From: Apophysomyces variabilis
Lineage: Eukaryota > Mucoromycota > Mucoromycetes > Mucorales > Mucoraceae
Reading direction: 5' to 3'
NCBI GenBank assembly: GCA_002749535.1
Contig: MZZL01000409.1
Coordinates: 1,938,160 to 2,002,159 of the forward strand
DNA length: 64,000 nt
Part shown: positions 44,780 through 56,485 of the stretch, one piece after another
How positions within the stretch are numbered: the first letter of the stretch is position 1
How the letters are laid out: the number at the start of each line of letters is the position of its first letter
Notes under the pieces: generated by a model
What the model was told of the DNA's origin: nothing
What the model saw: only the letters and a program-made list of their open reading frames with translations
The model's database searches: none
Program-made: the position numbers and the translations under genes

Positions 44780-47700
44780 TTATACAGTGGGAGTAAATGC
44801 AGAGGTGAGATGATTAACGGTCATAATATCGACTAGAGGGAAAGATGTCGCAGATGATGGTGCTGCAAACTCGCTGACAAACACAAAATGTCGATAATGT
44901 TTGGAATAGTTCCACGCAACCCTAGTCATCCATTCACACGTGGCCAGATCTTCCTCCTTCTGACAAGCGTCCTAGCAAACATTTTAGATTTAGCTTATAC
45001 TACCAGGATAATTGAAGCTATTACCGGACGTGCCCAATCCCGCATAACGTGAACGTTATTACTGTTGAGGTGGAAGGTTATAGTTGCCACTGCCTCCCGT
45101 GCTCTAATTGCATGGTGAATAAACCATAGACTTACCAAGAAAGCCTTACCTAGCTGCCGAATCCTTACATTGTATAGAGCGTTTTAATCGATCTAATATG
45201 TCATAGTTCAATATCACATGCCATTGACCCGAAAGAGAGCCAAAATTGAGCTAAATTCGATGAATGATGAGTCTTATCTTAAGTGTCTGCAACATACCTT
45301 CTGGACAAAATCGACTATCCGATCGAGCACCGTAGGATCCGCAGTGATGCTGGTGACATTGGTGCAAACAAAACCGCCTATGTATCCTTGTCAGTAATTG
45401 TTGATCCGCAAGTGCTTCCTTAACGTACCAGATTCTTTCGGAAAAATTTCCGTCGCCGGTGGGATAGTGTCACAGGCCAAACTTTGTGATCCGAATTCCC
45501 AGATCTGCGTCGTACTAGATCTTTTCGCATTATGCAGCTGTTGTTGGCATTCTTTTCTGCTAGACCGGTCGAACTAGGATAATAAGTTGGTTATTTAGAT
45601 GTGAAATTTGATAAATGATACGTGATTTACCAGCATGATCTGTGCTTCTTCCCCTGCTTTCGCTGAAGAAAACTTGGCAATGGCGTCTTTAAGCATAGCT
45701 GTAAACCGAGATGTACCGATCACCTCAACTGGTGTATCAGGCTTTATCGCTTCAAAAAGCTGATCATACAGTTAACAAATATTCGCGTGCTTTACTTTGT
45801 CTACCTTTGATGGGAAACCCAACAATCTTACAAGCAGCAGCCATGAAAAATTATTATGATTGATGTTGCTCATTTCGTCGTCATACTTGATTTTCATACT
45901 CGGTTTCATTGGGTTTCCTTGGACAGAGATGCTCTTGATATAAGCAACGACAAGATTCGCGTGTGGTAGATTGGCAGGTAAATTAAGAATACGATTTGCT
46001 GTTTCAACATGCGGAGCAATAACAAGCGCATCTCGAGGGAATGCTTCCATGTGTATAATGCCAACCTTAACAAATCTCTTATTCAGTATACGTCAAATCG
46101 ATCAGATCAGTAACTTACCACATCATTGACTTGTAAAAAGCTTTTTAGCTTGCTGAAGGACACCAAGTCTGTCTCGGGAATCATTTCGAATAAGCTTATT
46201 TCTCGTTGAACACATACACGTCCTAGCTGCTTTATTGGTAGATAGGCAGTCAGATGCAGTTCGTTGCCCTTGTGAATTCGTTCCGCTTGACGAAGAAATT
46301 CCCTACTTCCAGTAAATACAACTAATCAAAGATGTACACAAGACTCACTTTATATGTGAGGCATGGTAAAGACGCTCGGGAATTGATTTAAGTAGTATTT
46401 CTCCCATGCGCTTATTCTGTTTAAAAAGACAGCTTCTCCATGTAAATGAAGACTCGATCTGCGTTTTAGATTGAGATTGAGACCGAGGATGCGGCTGCGT
46501 TTGAGGTTGTGATGATTGTGATTGCGATTGCGGTAGTGGTTTTGGTGATAGACGAGGCGATACATTTCTTCGGGCGTCCTGCGAGCCCGCGGGAAGAGGT
46601 CGTTTAAGTGGAGGGTGCGTTTGTGATGATGAGCTTCTTTGAAACGAAGGTTGATGGGATCCGCTCGTCTTTACGCTAGAGGTTTCTCTAGGTTTTAACT
46701 GCGCATAATCCATAAGATTCGTTTTAAGGGTGGCGTGTTCTGCTGTCATTGGCTTGCTTGAATGAGTCATGCGTGAGGATGCTACAGACAGATCACTGGT
46801 GGTCCTACTTGATACGGACGGAGCGTCTGCTGAACTTAGCTTTGTTGACGTGAGCTGATTCGATGTTGATAGCGATTGACCGTGAGCTATGTCTGATGAT
46901 CTGACGTTTTTAAGCGATATCTGTGGTTTTGAGGATTTATGTTCGACATGGGAAGATGTAGGCCGATCAAATCGTGATCCAGCACGATTCGAAATATGAG
47001 TTTCGCGTTTTGAAGACTGATTCATGTCGAATGCGGCATGACTACGGGTGGATTCTGCAGTGCCAGATTCGGCTGCACTCAATTTTTGTGAAGTTGACAT
47101 CGATTTTGCTCCAGAAAAGCCGTGCGCATATTTAGTCGGCGTGCCTGCTATCTTATTAGCAAGATCCAGTATATCCACCGTTGTATCTGAAAGATAGAAT
47201 GTCAATTAATTATATATTTTTCGTTTACTCAACATTACGTGTCGGTCTTGGGGGCCTCTTTATGTTCCCGAATGCTTCTTCTGCTCGTGTGGATGTTGGT
47301 GTAGCTGGTTGCTTCATAGGTGGCTTGTGCGTCGTCATTATAGATGTTGTCGCAGAAGCCTTCGCCAGACCTAGTTCTGGCGTTAAAGCAAGTGCTTTGT
47401 GTTCCACTCGGCTTGGAGGCGTCAAGAACAATTTGTTCTCCATTTGTTTACTGGGAGCCTTAGAATATTTTCCTGGCGGTGGATTTGGCACAATAGGATT
47501 AATTGCGGCGGAGGAAACAGCGGGTACCGATTGCACCTGCTTTGCAGGAGAAGTCGACGATCCGGTCGATCTCTGTGGATATGGCTCTACAGGTATAGTT
47601 GTATTTTCTTCTACTATTGACAAATCCGCAGAGGTAATCCGTGCTTTGGACGTATCTGAAGACTCAGCAGAACGTTTCATTGCCGGTTTAGCAGAAATAA

Positions 47701-49195
47701 AAGTTGTTTGAGCAATAGCGGCAGAATACGCTGACTGATTTGCTGAGGTTGAACTGAAAGGTGTGACGGAGGAAGTTGCCTCACACACAGATATCACGGG
47801 ATCTTGCGAGGTGTCAGTTGCTCTTGTCAAAGGCTCAACAACGCCTGTTGCCAGAGTTGATGCAGGCGATAGTTTAGCTTCCAGTGTGGCTTGCACAGGA
47901 TCAATAAAAACCTTTGTCTCTGCGGAACCCGTTGCTTCAACCAGTTCTTTTGCAGTTAACACTGGTGCAGTACTAGAATTAGTAGGTTCCGGAATATCAA
48001 TCGTAGCAGGACGTTTTTCTGTAGACATGGATGTATTTTCAGAATTTGTATTTGCGGAAGCATCGAAAGTAGAGCCTTCCGTGCAGGATTCAAGCGTGTC
48101 TTGCATTGAACTATCGGAATTACTGGAAGAAATGCTAACGGGCGCGGTAACCGTGATATCTGACACAGAACGAGATATATCTAAACCTGCTGGGTATGAC
48201 ATTTGTGATAGTGTAGTAACCGCAGGTGAGGCTTCCCTTGAAATGGCCGCAATGGTATGGGTTGTTATCGATTCAGATGAGACCGGCGTCTGTTCAGGAG
48301 CAGTATGGACTGTATCACCAATGACAGGTCTAGTGTTCAAATCCTCGTTTACTGTTCGTTTGTTTGGCGCGGAAATTTCCGTTGAACCGACATTTGGGTT
48401 TTGTAACTGAACTGTTGGCCTCTGCAATGCACTTATTGGTGGGGAATCAGGCAAAGCTAGATCTTCCACATCGGAAGACTCTGTTAAAGTAACGCCTGTC
48501 GGAGAGGCCGAGATCTCTTTTTGAGGAGTAGATATAGATGGTTCCATGTTCGGTTCAGGTATGTTACGCGCAGATACGACATCGTCCTTTGATGGAGTAG
48601 AGGCACGGGATAAAGGTGGACTTCTTGGCGTTGATAAGCCTTCCGGAACAACTGCGTTTGTTACTGTCGTTGCTGGCGTCGTAGCATCCATCGGATCTAA
48701 TGGAAGTGCATTCAGCGGCTGCGATGAATCAGGTTTGTTTTCCTAGTAAGAAAATGAGTACCCTGAGCGGTTTACGCGTATCATACCGTTCTCACAGTGG
48801 ACGGCTGTACAATGGTCACGGTTTTGCTAGGTGTTCCGCCCCTGGACCTGCTTTTTGCAGTCGACGATTTCGTTGTTTCCAAGGTTGCCAGAAAAGCCTG
48901 GAGTACCTCAGGGCAATTCAAATTCCCTTCCGGTTCCCAAGTATTGTAACTAATCAATCAAATGGTGTTCGATGGGATCGTTAATTCCCGTTAGATAAAA
49001 AAGATTCAAACTCTCTAAACTAAAAGTGAGATCCTGTGTATGGATGTTTAAGTTGATTGGTACGGACCACCTCTGATCGTAGTTCTTCCATTTGATTAAG
49101 TACAGCCATTTATTTCCTACTATCTTTCGATCAAGGATCTCCTCCACTTCGTAGTAATAGTCCTCTTCTTCTTCCTCGGCTAAATTAACATTCAT
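44780..49195 (-). CDS. Large chromodomain protein resembling Chp1 (RITS/heterochromatin)
   Basis: The ATG at 49193-49195 opens an acidic tail and a chromodomain: EVEEILDRKIVGNKWLYLIK WKNYDQ, an intron, then SYNTWEPEGNLNCPEVLQAF. The aromatic residues of the methyl-lysine cage (Tyr before EVEEI, Trp of IKW, Trp of NTW) are present. A very long Ser/Thr/Pro-rich disordered region follows (about 48740-46500), with joins at 48691-48760 and 47205-47225 that keep frame. The C-terminal part is folded: FTWRSCLFKQNKRMGEILLK, RIHKGNELHLTAYLPIKQLG, LPHANLVVAYIKSISVQGNP, SQSLACDTIPPATEIFP, GGFVCTNVTSITADP, and EWMTRVAWNYSKHYRHFVFV before the TAA at 44780-44782. A chromodomain, long linker, SPOC-like barrel and PIN-like tail is the layout of fission yeast Chp1; that match is an inference. 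The chromodomain itself is certain. Confidence 0.75.
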
Positions 49196-50183
49196 GGCCT
49201 AAACACGAATTAAACACAAAATGTAGAGCCTACTGTACTTGGAGACAGTTGCAAAAGTTTCAATTACCGCTATGACACAAGTCCCTCATCAGTGCCCTAT
49301 TGCCAGTCAACGAATGGCTGCAACTGCTGTTACAAGGGGTGTATTCGTTGTCATTCTATTCTATCGGTTTTGAAGTACTCTTCTTCATAAAAGGGGCCAA
49401 CTCAGCCTTGAACAGAATTGCTGTGCTAAGCTTGTTTCATCTTTCTATCCCTGATAGTTTGTACGAATCTTCATGGTAAAAGCACGAAGTAAATTTTAGC
49501 GCGCAGCATCCAAGCTATCTACAAAAACACTTTTGCATCCGACAATAGAAATGTTTATTGCAAAACAAAGGATATCCCGCTCTTCTAGATATCTGCAATC
49601 GAGCTTTATCGCCTTTCGCGATCTTGACCTTCCTTCTTGTCTTGAAGATCTTCTAAGTAAAGATACAACACTGAACATAGTAAATCAGTAAGTCCGGTAC
49701 TCAACAACTTTGTTTTTTCTTAGGGAAGATGTCAAGATAGTGGAGCGTTGATAGCCCCTTCCATCAGTTTAGCCGCAAGATGAAATTAGACGATGAAAGG
49801 CATAACTTCAACGCTTCTCTCATTCCATCTTTTTGTTCTGTATATAGTCTTTATCATATGGCGGAATAGGCTCATATTCATCTTATGCTGATTACCACCA
49901 CCTTTCGCTGTTATCCCTTATCTGCTTTACTCTATGGGGAAGAGTAGTATGAGGGAAAAAGGGGAGGTATGCCACAAGTCAAACAAAATTCGCTATCTGG
50001 TTTAGATTTGGTTTTTCCCCCTATTTTATACAATCATGAGGAAACGATGATGCGTTTGTGAGCGTGAATACGTATGTGAAAATCAAGAGATAGTAGAAGA
50101 AAAGGTAGGACTGAATATAAAAAAAGAAAGAAAGGAAAAGAAATAGAGAAAAAGTAGGCAAAAATAAATAATAATAGTAATAC
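49196..50183. other. Intergenic, no supported gene
   Basis: Promoter side of the chromodomain gene and 3' flank of Ras. A minus-strand frame at 49678-49496 is Arg-rich but has no motif. Purine-rich low-complexity sequence occupies about 50090-50180. Confidence 0.35.
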
Positions 50184-51091
50184 TTAAAGGATCAAGCATT
50201 TGTTCTTCCTCTCCTTCTTTGCCTTAGCTTTTGTACCTGAGCGCAAGCCCTCACGTTGGGCACGGATGATTTTGACAACTTGATAGAACGAACGCTCGAC
50301 GTTGACGCATGTTTTCGCCGAAGTCTCAATAAAGTCGCACGCCAAACGTTTGGCCATTGCATAGCCTTCCTCGCGTGTCACCTCACGTTCTGTGACCTTG
50401 TCGCACTTGTTGCCAACCAACATAAGTGGTACATTATCGACATCTTTCACTCGAAAGATCTGATCCCGGAATCGTTCCACTCGTTCAAATGTGGATCGTG
50501 ATGTTATTGAATATACCAACAAAAATCCTTCACCGTCCCTGTAGATTCATTAGAGTTCATGATTTCTTCGGCACTGATTTTCTTTACCTTATCCACTGGT
50601 CTCGCAAAGCCGTGTATTCCTCTACATCGAAGCATTTCATGAGAAATATGTGCAATACTTCAACCTGAGAGTACCTTGGCCAGCTGTGTCCAGGACTTCT
50701 AAAACACAAGGCTGATCGTCAATGACCACCTGTTTGCGGTAAGAATCTTCAATCGTTGGATCATAGGTCTATCTTCCAATTAGGCTTTTGAAATAGCCTT
50801 TTCAAATCGATACACACGTACCTCTAAGGAAATGCACATTAATAAGGTGATACACAAGGAAAGTTTATAAACTTACCAACAAAATGATTAAGACAGAGCT
50901 GGACAAAAAGAGTAATATGTTATATGAGTCCATGGCTTGAGATTTCTAAATAATGCTTTTTACCTGTATAGTTAATGCGGTCTAAATGACACACAAAGAA
51001 AGAAAACATTAATTTTACGCAGATTGATTTCAAGATATGTTACCTTGCCAACACCACCATCACCCAGCACGACAAGCTTATAGAGCATCAT
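50184..51091 (-). CDS. Ras-family GTPase with CAAX box, seven exons including three microexons
   Basis: Membrane-anchored signalling GTPase. Exons: 51091-51044, 50981-50964 (18 nt), 50898-50877 (22 nt), 50823-50822 (2 nt), 50768-50675, 50621-50588, 50538-50184; total 573 nt, 190 residues plus stop. Motifs: P-loop GDGGVGKT (Ras Ala11 is Asp), effector loop [36 protein letters not shown] and the C-terminal CAAX CLIL after a basic Lys-rich stretch. The final Leu favours geranylgeranylation. DGGVGKT resembles the Ras3-type proteins known from Mucor. The Glu codon before TYDPTIED is assembled from three exons, with AG of GAG supplied by the 2-nt exon (CTTAG|AG|GTACGTG). The ATG pair at the start leaves either Met possible. 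Confidence 0.93.
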
Positions 51092-51814
51092 TTTTCGATA
51101 ATGGTTATCTTTTTGGTACTAGTTGTGACACGGAAATTATAGAAAACAAGCAAAATTTGAGGGACAGGGTGTGACGAAACGGGCGGAAAGGAAAAGCACG
51201 TTGTTTTTGCCAGGTCCACACGAGGTTGTTGAGGAAAATGGTGGACAGAAACGTAATAGAGCCAATAAAAAATAGAAAGAGAGGAGAGGCCTTTGGTTAG
51301 TTTGTTTTTCTTTGCTTTTCTCTTTGCTTTCTGTTATTCGTCGATTAAACGAACAAACGATTTTCCCATTCGTCTCCGAAATGTCTGAAAGAAACTAAGG
51401 AGACAAGATGACCCATAGAGAGTCTTTTCTGTCATTCACATACCGTTTGTTTCAGTGAAAGGAGCGTAAACAACAAACTAATGAGAAAGAGCGAGAGTGA
51501 GAGAAGCGGGTATTGTCGCTATAAAGCCTTGAAGATAAGAAGAGAAAAAAGAAAAGAAAGGAAACAGGTTTAACAAGTAAAAAGAAAGGTTGCCAAGGAG
51601 ACAGAGAAAAGGAAAAAAAAAAAAGAACAATGCAACACGATTGGACAAAGCCGAAAAAAGTTGGTGTTCGAAAAGGGCAGAGCGAGGTTTTTTTTTGTGT
51701 CACTGCGTTTTATTTTTTTTAACAGGCTTCTGCAAAGGTAATTCACATCACTTGAAAGGTATTTTTGCGCCAGCAAATAGAATACCATTCCACCGACCAA
51801 TAAATAAACTTTAC
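51092..51814. other. Intergenic 5' region of Ras, low complexity
   Basis: Purine- and pyrimidine-rich stretches (51260-51360 and 51480-51620) and no supported gene. The open frames here are by-products of that low complexity. Confidence 0.4.
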
Positions 51815-52480
51815 ACTGGCACAGTGCCGCAACAGAATACTACGCTTTTACTGTACATCTTCCAGACTTGCTAAGATCTGAGATAAAAATAACTGTGAAG
51901 CAGCATGGTGTTACTACTTTACGATAATGTTCATTCGGAAAATGGAATAGAACGAGAAAAACCAATGGATCTATCATCGTTACTGTTTTCTGGTAATTTA
52001 TATTGGCTGAGGAAGATGTTGGCATTGATTAAGGGATAATACGTAAGCTGACGGATGATGGCCCACTACGGTGATGTGAACAGATAACGAATAACAAGAA
52101 ATACGCTTTTGAAAAATTAACCGACTGACCAAATGTCTGAACAAATAACTTGGCTAATTTATCGTGCTTCTGCAGTTCATGCGTGTAACACTTGTCAATT
52201 TCAGACAGATAATCATTCCATCGATATGTGACATTATGATTGGATCGTGGCTCTACTTCCCCATACAGTGCTTCCAGTTCTCTTGGATTTCTTTTTGGGG
52301 CAGCTTGTTTTTCTGACATCAACCCCAACATTAACATGACGCGTCCCTCCATTGATAAGACGGTATGTCTTTTTTTTCCAATCCTTTATTTTAGCTTTAT
52401 CTCTTACTGCATCTTGGATTAGGTGGTCTGACCATTCCTTTTTTCTACCCGAACGTTATCAAAAAAGCGCCTCGTAAGTC
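51815..52480 (-). repeat. Dispersed repeat, copy 2, with a 107-codon minus-strand frame
   Basis: Relative of 38240-38900. The minus strand from 52352 is open: MEGRVMLMLGLMSEKQAAPK, YRWNDYLSEIDKCYTHELQK, HDKLAKLFVQTFGQSVN, then a likely intron or decay. The segment HDKLAKLFVQTFG is somewhat like a linker region of some mucoralean Fanzor-type proteins, but no RuvC residue is visible, so this is only a suggestion. Confidence 0.5.
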
Positions 52481-53261
52481 AAAATGCGCAGATAAGGAAA
52501 GGTTTATCCAACTGCATGATTCCGATTCTAATAGATCAAGCTACCGAGTAAAAGATCATAGACGTCTGCTTCCTAGTAAGTGCAGAAATTCTCCTTCTGG
52601 TATAAATTAAATGTCTCCACTGCAGACATATTAGCGGAGACAAAGAGTGCAAGCCCGGAAAACTAGTCTAGTTGTATGTTGTTTCCACCAAATACGGAAG
52701 GTCCCCGGGGATTGAATAACATTGTCAGATCTCCCACGAGCTTTCGCTTAAGCAGACAAGATTGAGGAATTATGAGCGACACCGTTCAATGCGATAGAAT
52801 ATTAAGGTGAGCAAACGTTGTCATAGAAAGACCTATGTTCGCCTCTTTATGTTACCCGTTCCCACGATGGGCAGGTAAAGAATCTCAGAGCACCAGATAC
52901 TGCTGAACCACTTTAAAAGCGAATTACATTAACAGAAAAAAGCTGCTGCAAGCCAAACAATGCAATTTTACTACGGTTCGTATCTATAATCGAGGCAGTT
53001 CAATGCTTGCGGTGTTATGACGGAGTGATAGAACCGGTATGTGGTGCACTCATGAGAGAGATAAGAAATGTTAATCATGCTGGACTGTTGCCAAAAGGAC
53101 ATAGCTCTTATGAATAAATATGATGCCGGGCACTATTTGCTGGCAGAAAGTGAGTATATTGCAGTTTCACAGTAGAAGTTCTGGCAACAGTTATGTCGCT
53201 TAAATTGTAAGACACGATTTCTACACCATTCTAGAAGAGAAATGGTTCGTTTATAGTCATT
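52481..53261. other. Intergenic, no supported gene
   Basis: No frame longer than about 60 codons and no motif. It may hold more of the dispersed repeat beyond the part that can be matched by eye. Confidence 0.35.
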
Positions 53262-54426
53262 TTACTTATTATTTTGTGATCTTCGAGATTTGACTATGGA
53301 TGATTCGCGACTCGATGTGGCTGCAGTATTTGGTTTTTGAGGAGAGGGATGATTCTCTTCCCATACACGCCAGTCTTGGTATTTGCCAAGATAAGCTATT
53401 GGGGGCCGTGGTCTTGTACCGAATAGATGGTCAATATGATTCGATGACAAAAAGGCAGAGACCAGTATCAGAACATGGAGCGGAATCAGTGCAAATGCGA
53501 CGGTGTACGTTTTTACAAGGAAATCAACCTGGAATAAGTACAGCTTGTACTGGCAACCCGGAAGGAGTGATTGCGGCCAGCAACGAGTGTAATACGTCGC
53601 ATGATCCGATGGCTTCTCAAATCCACAGCAATGAAGCTTTTTTTAAGAGCTCAATGAGTCACTTTCTTTCTCAGAAGCTTTAATATAACCAAGAGCTTAC
53701 ATTATCTTGAAGTGATAAGCGCTGTTCGGGAGTCAGGTCATACCGCCATTGCATTCCAAGCTGTGCCTTCAGGTTCCACTTATTACCCTTAAAAGCTAGG
53801 TAACCCACCGTGGCTATAAGCGCAAAGGAGGGCCACAGTAGCAACGTATGCACTGCCAATAGTTGTCGACTCCGACGCCGTAGCCCTGTCAAGCCGACAA
53901 TTGCTGCCATTATACATAAAATTGATGCAAACGATACCACTGTATAACCAAGAGAACTAAGAAACCAGTAATGAACTCATAGAGCTTTGTTCCCTCGGTT
54001 ACCTGTTAGAATTGTTCTATTAGCGATAAGGATGACAGTAGCTTGGTGGTATCCTATAGTAAGATAGCTCTTGTCAATATTGCCATTCCGATTTCGTTCA
54101 TTGTTGCTTGCCTTGTCCGAACGTCAGCAAGCTTCCAGCCAAAAAGAAAGAACCGTACATAAGCAACTTTTAATTTAAGTATTATCAGAATCAAGTTTTC
54201 TCTTCTTAGGAAAGCAACTGTTACTTTTTCTTTCTTTTACCAGTATATTAGAACAGAGAAGGGTCCAGCGAGCCAAAGGCAATCCGAATATCTTTCTTGG
54301 TTCGCGTCTCACATCCAGCCTTCCATACGATCGCAATTGCGAATTCGCTTCTTCTGCTCGTTTCTCTAGATCTATACGATCTGATGCAGTAGAACTATCT
54401 TTTTCTTCGTAACTAACTTCGTTCAT
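53262..54426 (-). CDS. Fungal tetraspanin
   Basis: Four-pass membrane scaffold protein. The start is the ATG at 54424-54426 (MNEVSYEEKDSSTASDRI), a cytosolic tail with KIFGLPLARWTLLCSNIL leading into TM1 (LLMYGSFFLAGSLLT after an intron). YLTIGYHQATVILIANRTIL precedes TM2 (VSFASILCIMAAIVGLTGL). TM3 is LLLWPSFALIATVGYLAF. The large loop follows: KGNKWNLKAQLGMQWRYDLT, then after an intron HCCGFEKPSDHATYYTRC with the CCG hallmark and QSLLPGCQYKLYLF. TM4 is YTVAFALIPLHVLILVSAFL, and the tail HLFGTRPRPPIAYLGKYQDW runs to the stop at 53262. The junction after TM1 needs an unusual AC|GTTCGG donor and is the least certain part. Confidence 0.85.
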
Positions 54427-55169
54427 AAAGTGAAAGAAGACGGAGATAAAGAGCAACCAAAAGTAAAACGAAGCCCGAGGAGAGTTTTTGCCGCTGTGTC
54501 TTACGAATACTGTTTGTTTCTAATGCTTGTAAAGAATCAGAAACCATTCGTTTTGGAAAGAAAAGTCGCAGGTAATCAACGGTTATTTTCCTCTCATCCT
54601 TCTTTGTTTTCGGTCTTTACGGAATGCATTTCTACAAAAGGGGACGAATATGCCGAGGCGCTTAAGAAGACCCAGTTCCAGTGGATCCGTCATGAGGAAA
54701 GTTATCCATCGTCTTAGAGGCGGACATGTTCATAACTTGCAGTGAGTCTTTAGTATTAGAGATCAAGGAGTTGGTTTCCCATTGCGACCGGCTGTTAAAG
54801 AGTATTAGGTACGTTATCACCGTGGTTTGCAGCGCCTGAAGCCGTCTTAAAAATGTTTGTTAAATTGTTCTTTATTTTCTGAGCTATTGGGTTCTGTGAA
54901 AGAGAGGTGAACGACATTCCATAGCCAGAGACATTGATCTTCATTCATTGCGAAATTATTTTTTTTGAGATACAGTATATGAGTGTGCGAATGTGAAATA
55001 GTGTGTAAGTTGCCGTATGAATATGACATTGCGGAAAAAATAGGGAAATGAAGGGAGCGAAAGGGGAATTGTGAATCAGGAAAATACTCATGTGTAGTTT
55101 TGTTTCTTCGGGAGGAGCAGGAAAACAAGACCGAGTTAAATAGAATGGCAGTATACCAATTTCAGTAGG
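54427..55169. other. Intergenic between divergently and tandemly placed genes
   Basis: Plus-strand frame 54430-54717 (95 codons, KPFVLERKVAGNQRLFSSHP and KTQFQWIRHEESYPSS) starts with GTG three bases from the tetraspanin ATG and has no recognised domain. It could be a small divergent gene with an upstream start, but I cannot support it. Confidence 0.3.
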
Positions 55170-56485
55170 TTAAGATGCCATCACCATATTCTTAACGTTT
55201 TTAGGCGTCGAGTCGTCATTGAGATGTTTCGAGTTATACCGTAAAGCTGACAGTAATGTGGACGTACTTGATTCATCCGAAACAGTGATGACCGTTTGAA
55301 TTATTTTTACAGAGTTTTTAATCTATCAATCCCCGATGAGCTCTTGTAACGCACAGACCATAGTCACTTACGCTAATAGGTGAGCTTTTCGAGAAAGCGC
55401 CGCTCTGATCGATATGATCGTATAAAATGATTGATACAACCATGACTTTAAGACAGTAACTTAAAGCTTCTGATTGTTGCGACCTACGAAAATCGGTGAA
55501 TAACTCGTTTGAAACATTTAGATCTGGCGGTGATAACCCACTTCTTCCTGTTTACGGTCTGAAAACAAGTCGCCCATAGTGCTGCAAGACATTCTGCTAC
55601 GTTTGTCTGCAATCGGTTTTCTGTAGCAAACTTTGTGGTGGTGTCGATTACACATTTTAACAGTGGCGTTGGATAAGCAATAAAGAGCGACATGCGATTT
55701 GCTTGGTCATCCTCGAGCATGGCGCTGCGTAAATCGGACATGCCTTGATTCGCATTTTGTTCGCCCTCTGTAGAGCTATAACGACCTCGTTGAAGCATAC
55801 GGCGATAATACGAAAAATCGTTCTGCAGCGTCGAATTGCGCATCTACACAACCCAGCAATTGGAATCCAAGCAATAGCATTATCTGATATTCTTACCTTC
55901 AGATAATCAAACTCAAATACAAAATCCAGAACATCAGCCAACAATTTCATTAGACCTGGGTGCTTTTCGAGCTTTCTATCCTGACATATTGCGCGGAGTA
56001 ACCGTGGGATTCCGTCCTCTATTTTGTAGATAAGCAAGGGAGTATCATGGTAAGGACGCCGTTACTTACGCAGATCTGAGGCATACTCGTAGAAATCACG
56101 CAACATGTCCACGGTAGGTAACACAGCTTCCCAGGCTTTATTTTCGTTCTCAGGAGTTGGATTCGCAATCGCGTTTCGAATAAGATCCGATGCTGGGTCG
56201 TACTGCCTTAGCATTTGTAGCAATGCAGGACCTGGTTGGACGAGTAACTTTGATAATTCATTGTAAACTTCGACTTCATCTGGTAACGGTGTGGCATCTA
56301 ACCAAAAATAAACGTAAAAAATGATTAATCTCTCCGTATGTGCATCCGGTCGTTTTTCCCCCGTCTTTCTCCCCACCCCCTCCTTAACTACACTTTTTTT
56401 ACTGCGTACTTTCAATGTCAAATCCGAGCTCAGATACTGTCGCGTCAGTGCCACGGAGATTCAAGCCAGAAAATAGTTGACCCAT
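55170..56485 (-). CDS. CYRI/FAM49 family protein (Rac1-binding regulator of the WAVE complex)
   Basis: In animals and amoebae CYRI binds active Rac1 and limits Scar/WAVE-driven actin branching. The start is the ATG at 56483-56485: MGQLFSGLNLRG has Gly2, as in N-myristoylated CYRI. The next exon is PLPDEVEVYNELSKLLVQPG, LLQMLRQYDPASDLIRNAIA and NKAWEAVLPTVDMLRDFYEY. Then come LMKLLADVLDFVFEFDYLK and MRNSTLQNDFSYYRRMLQRG; the Arg pair after YY matches the Rac1-binding site of CYRI-B. ANRMSLFIAYPTPLLKCVID follows. The C-terminus is EALSYCLKVMVVSIILYDHI, an intron, then SALRYNSKHLNDDSTPKN and MVMAS with TAA at 55170-55172. The whole family length is covered in about six exons. Confidence 0.92.

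Noticed and set aside
47181..48410. Long plus-strand frames opposite the chromodomain gene
   Set aside because: Antisense shadows of the Ser/Thr/Pro-rich linker. The minus-strand frame joins in phase with a true chromodomain and folded C-terminus, the plus strand does not.
53300..53683. 127-codon plus-strand frame
   Set aside because: Antisense of the tetraspanin large loop and tail, whose CCG motif and TM4 are clear on the minus strand.
54430..54717. Possible small divergent gene next to the tetraspanin
   Set aside because: Starts with GTG, no upstream ATG exon found and no recognised family; left as intergenic.
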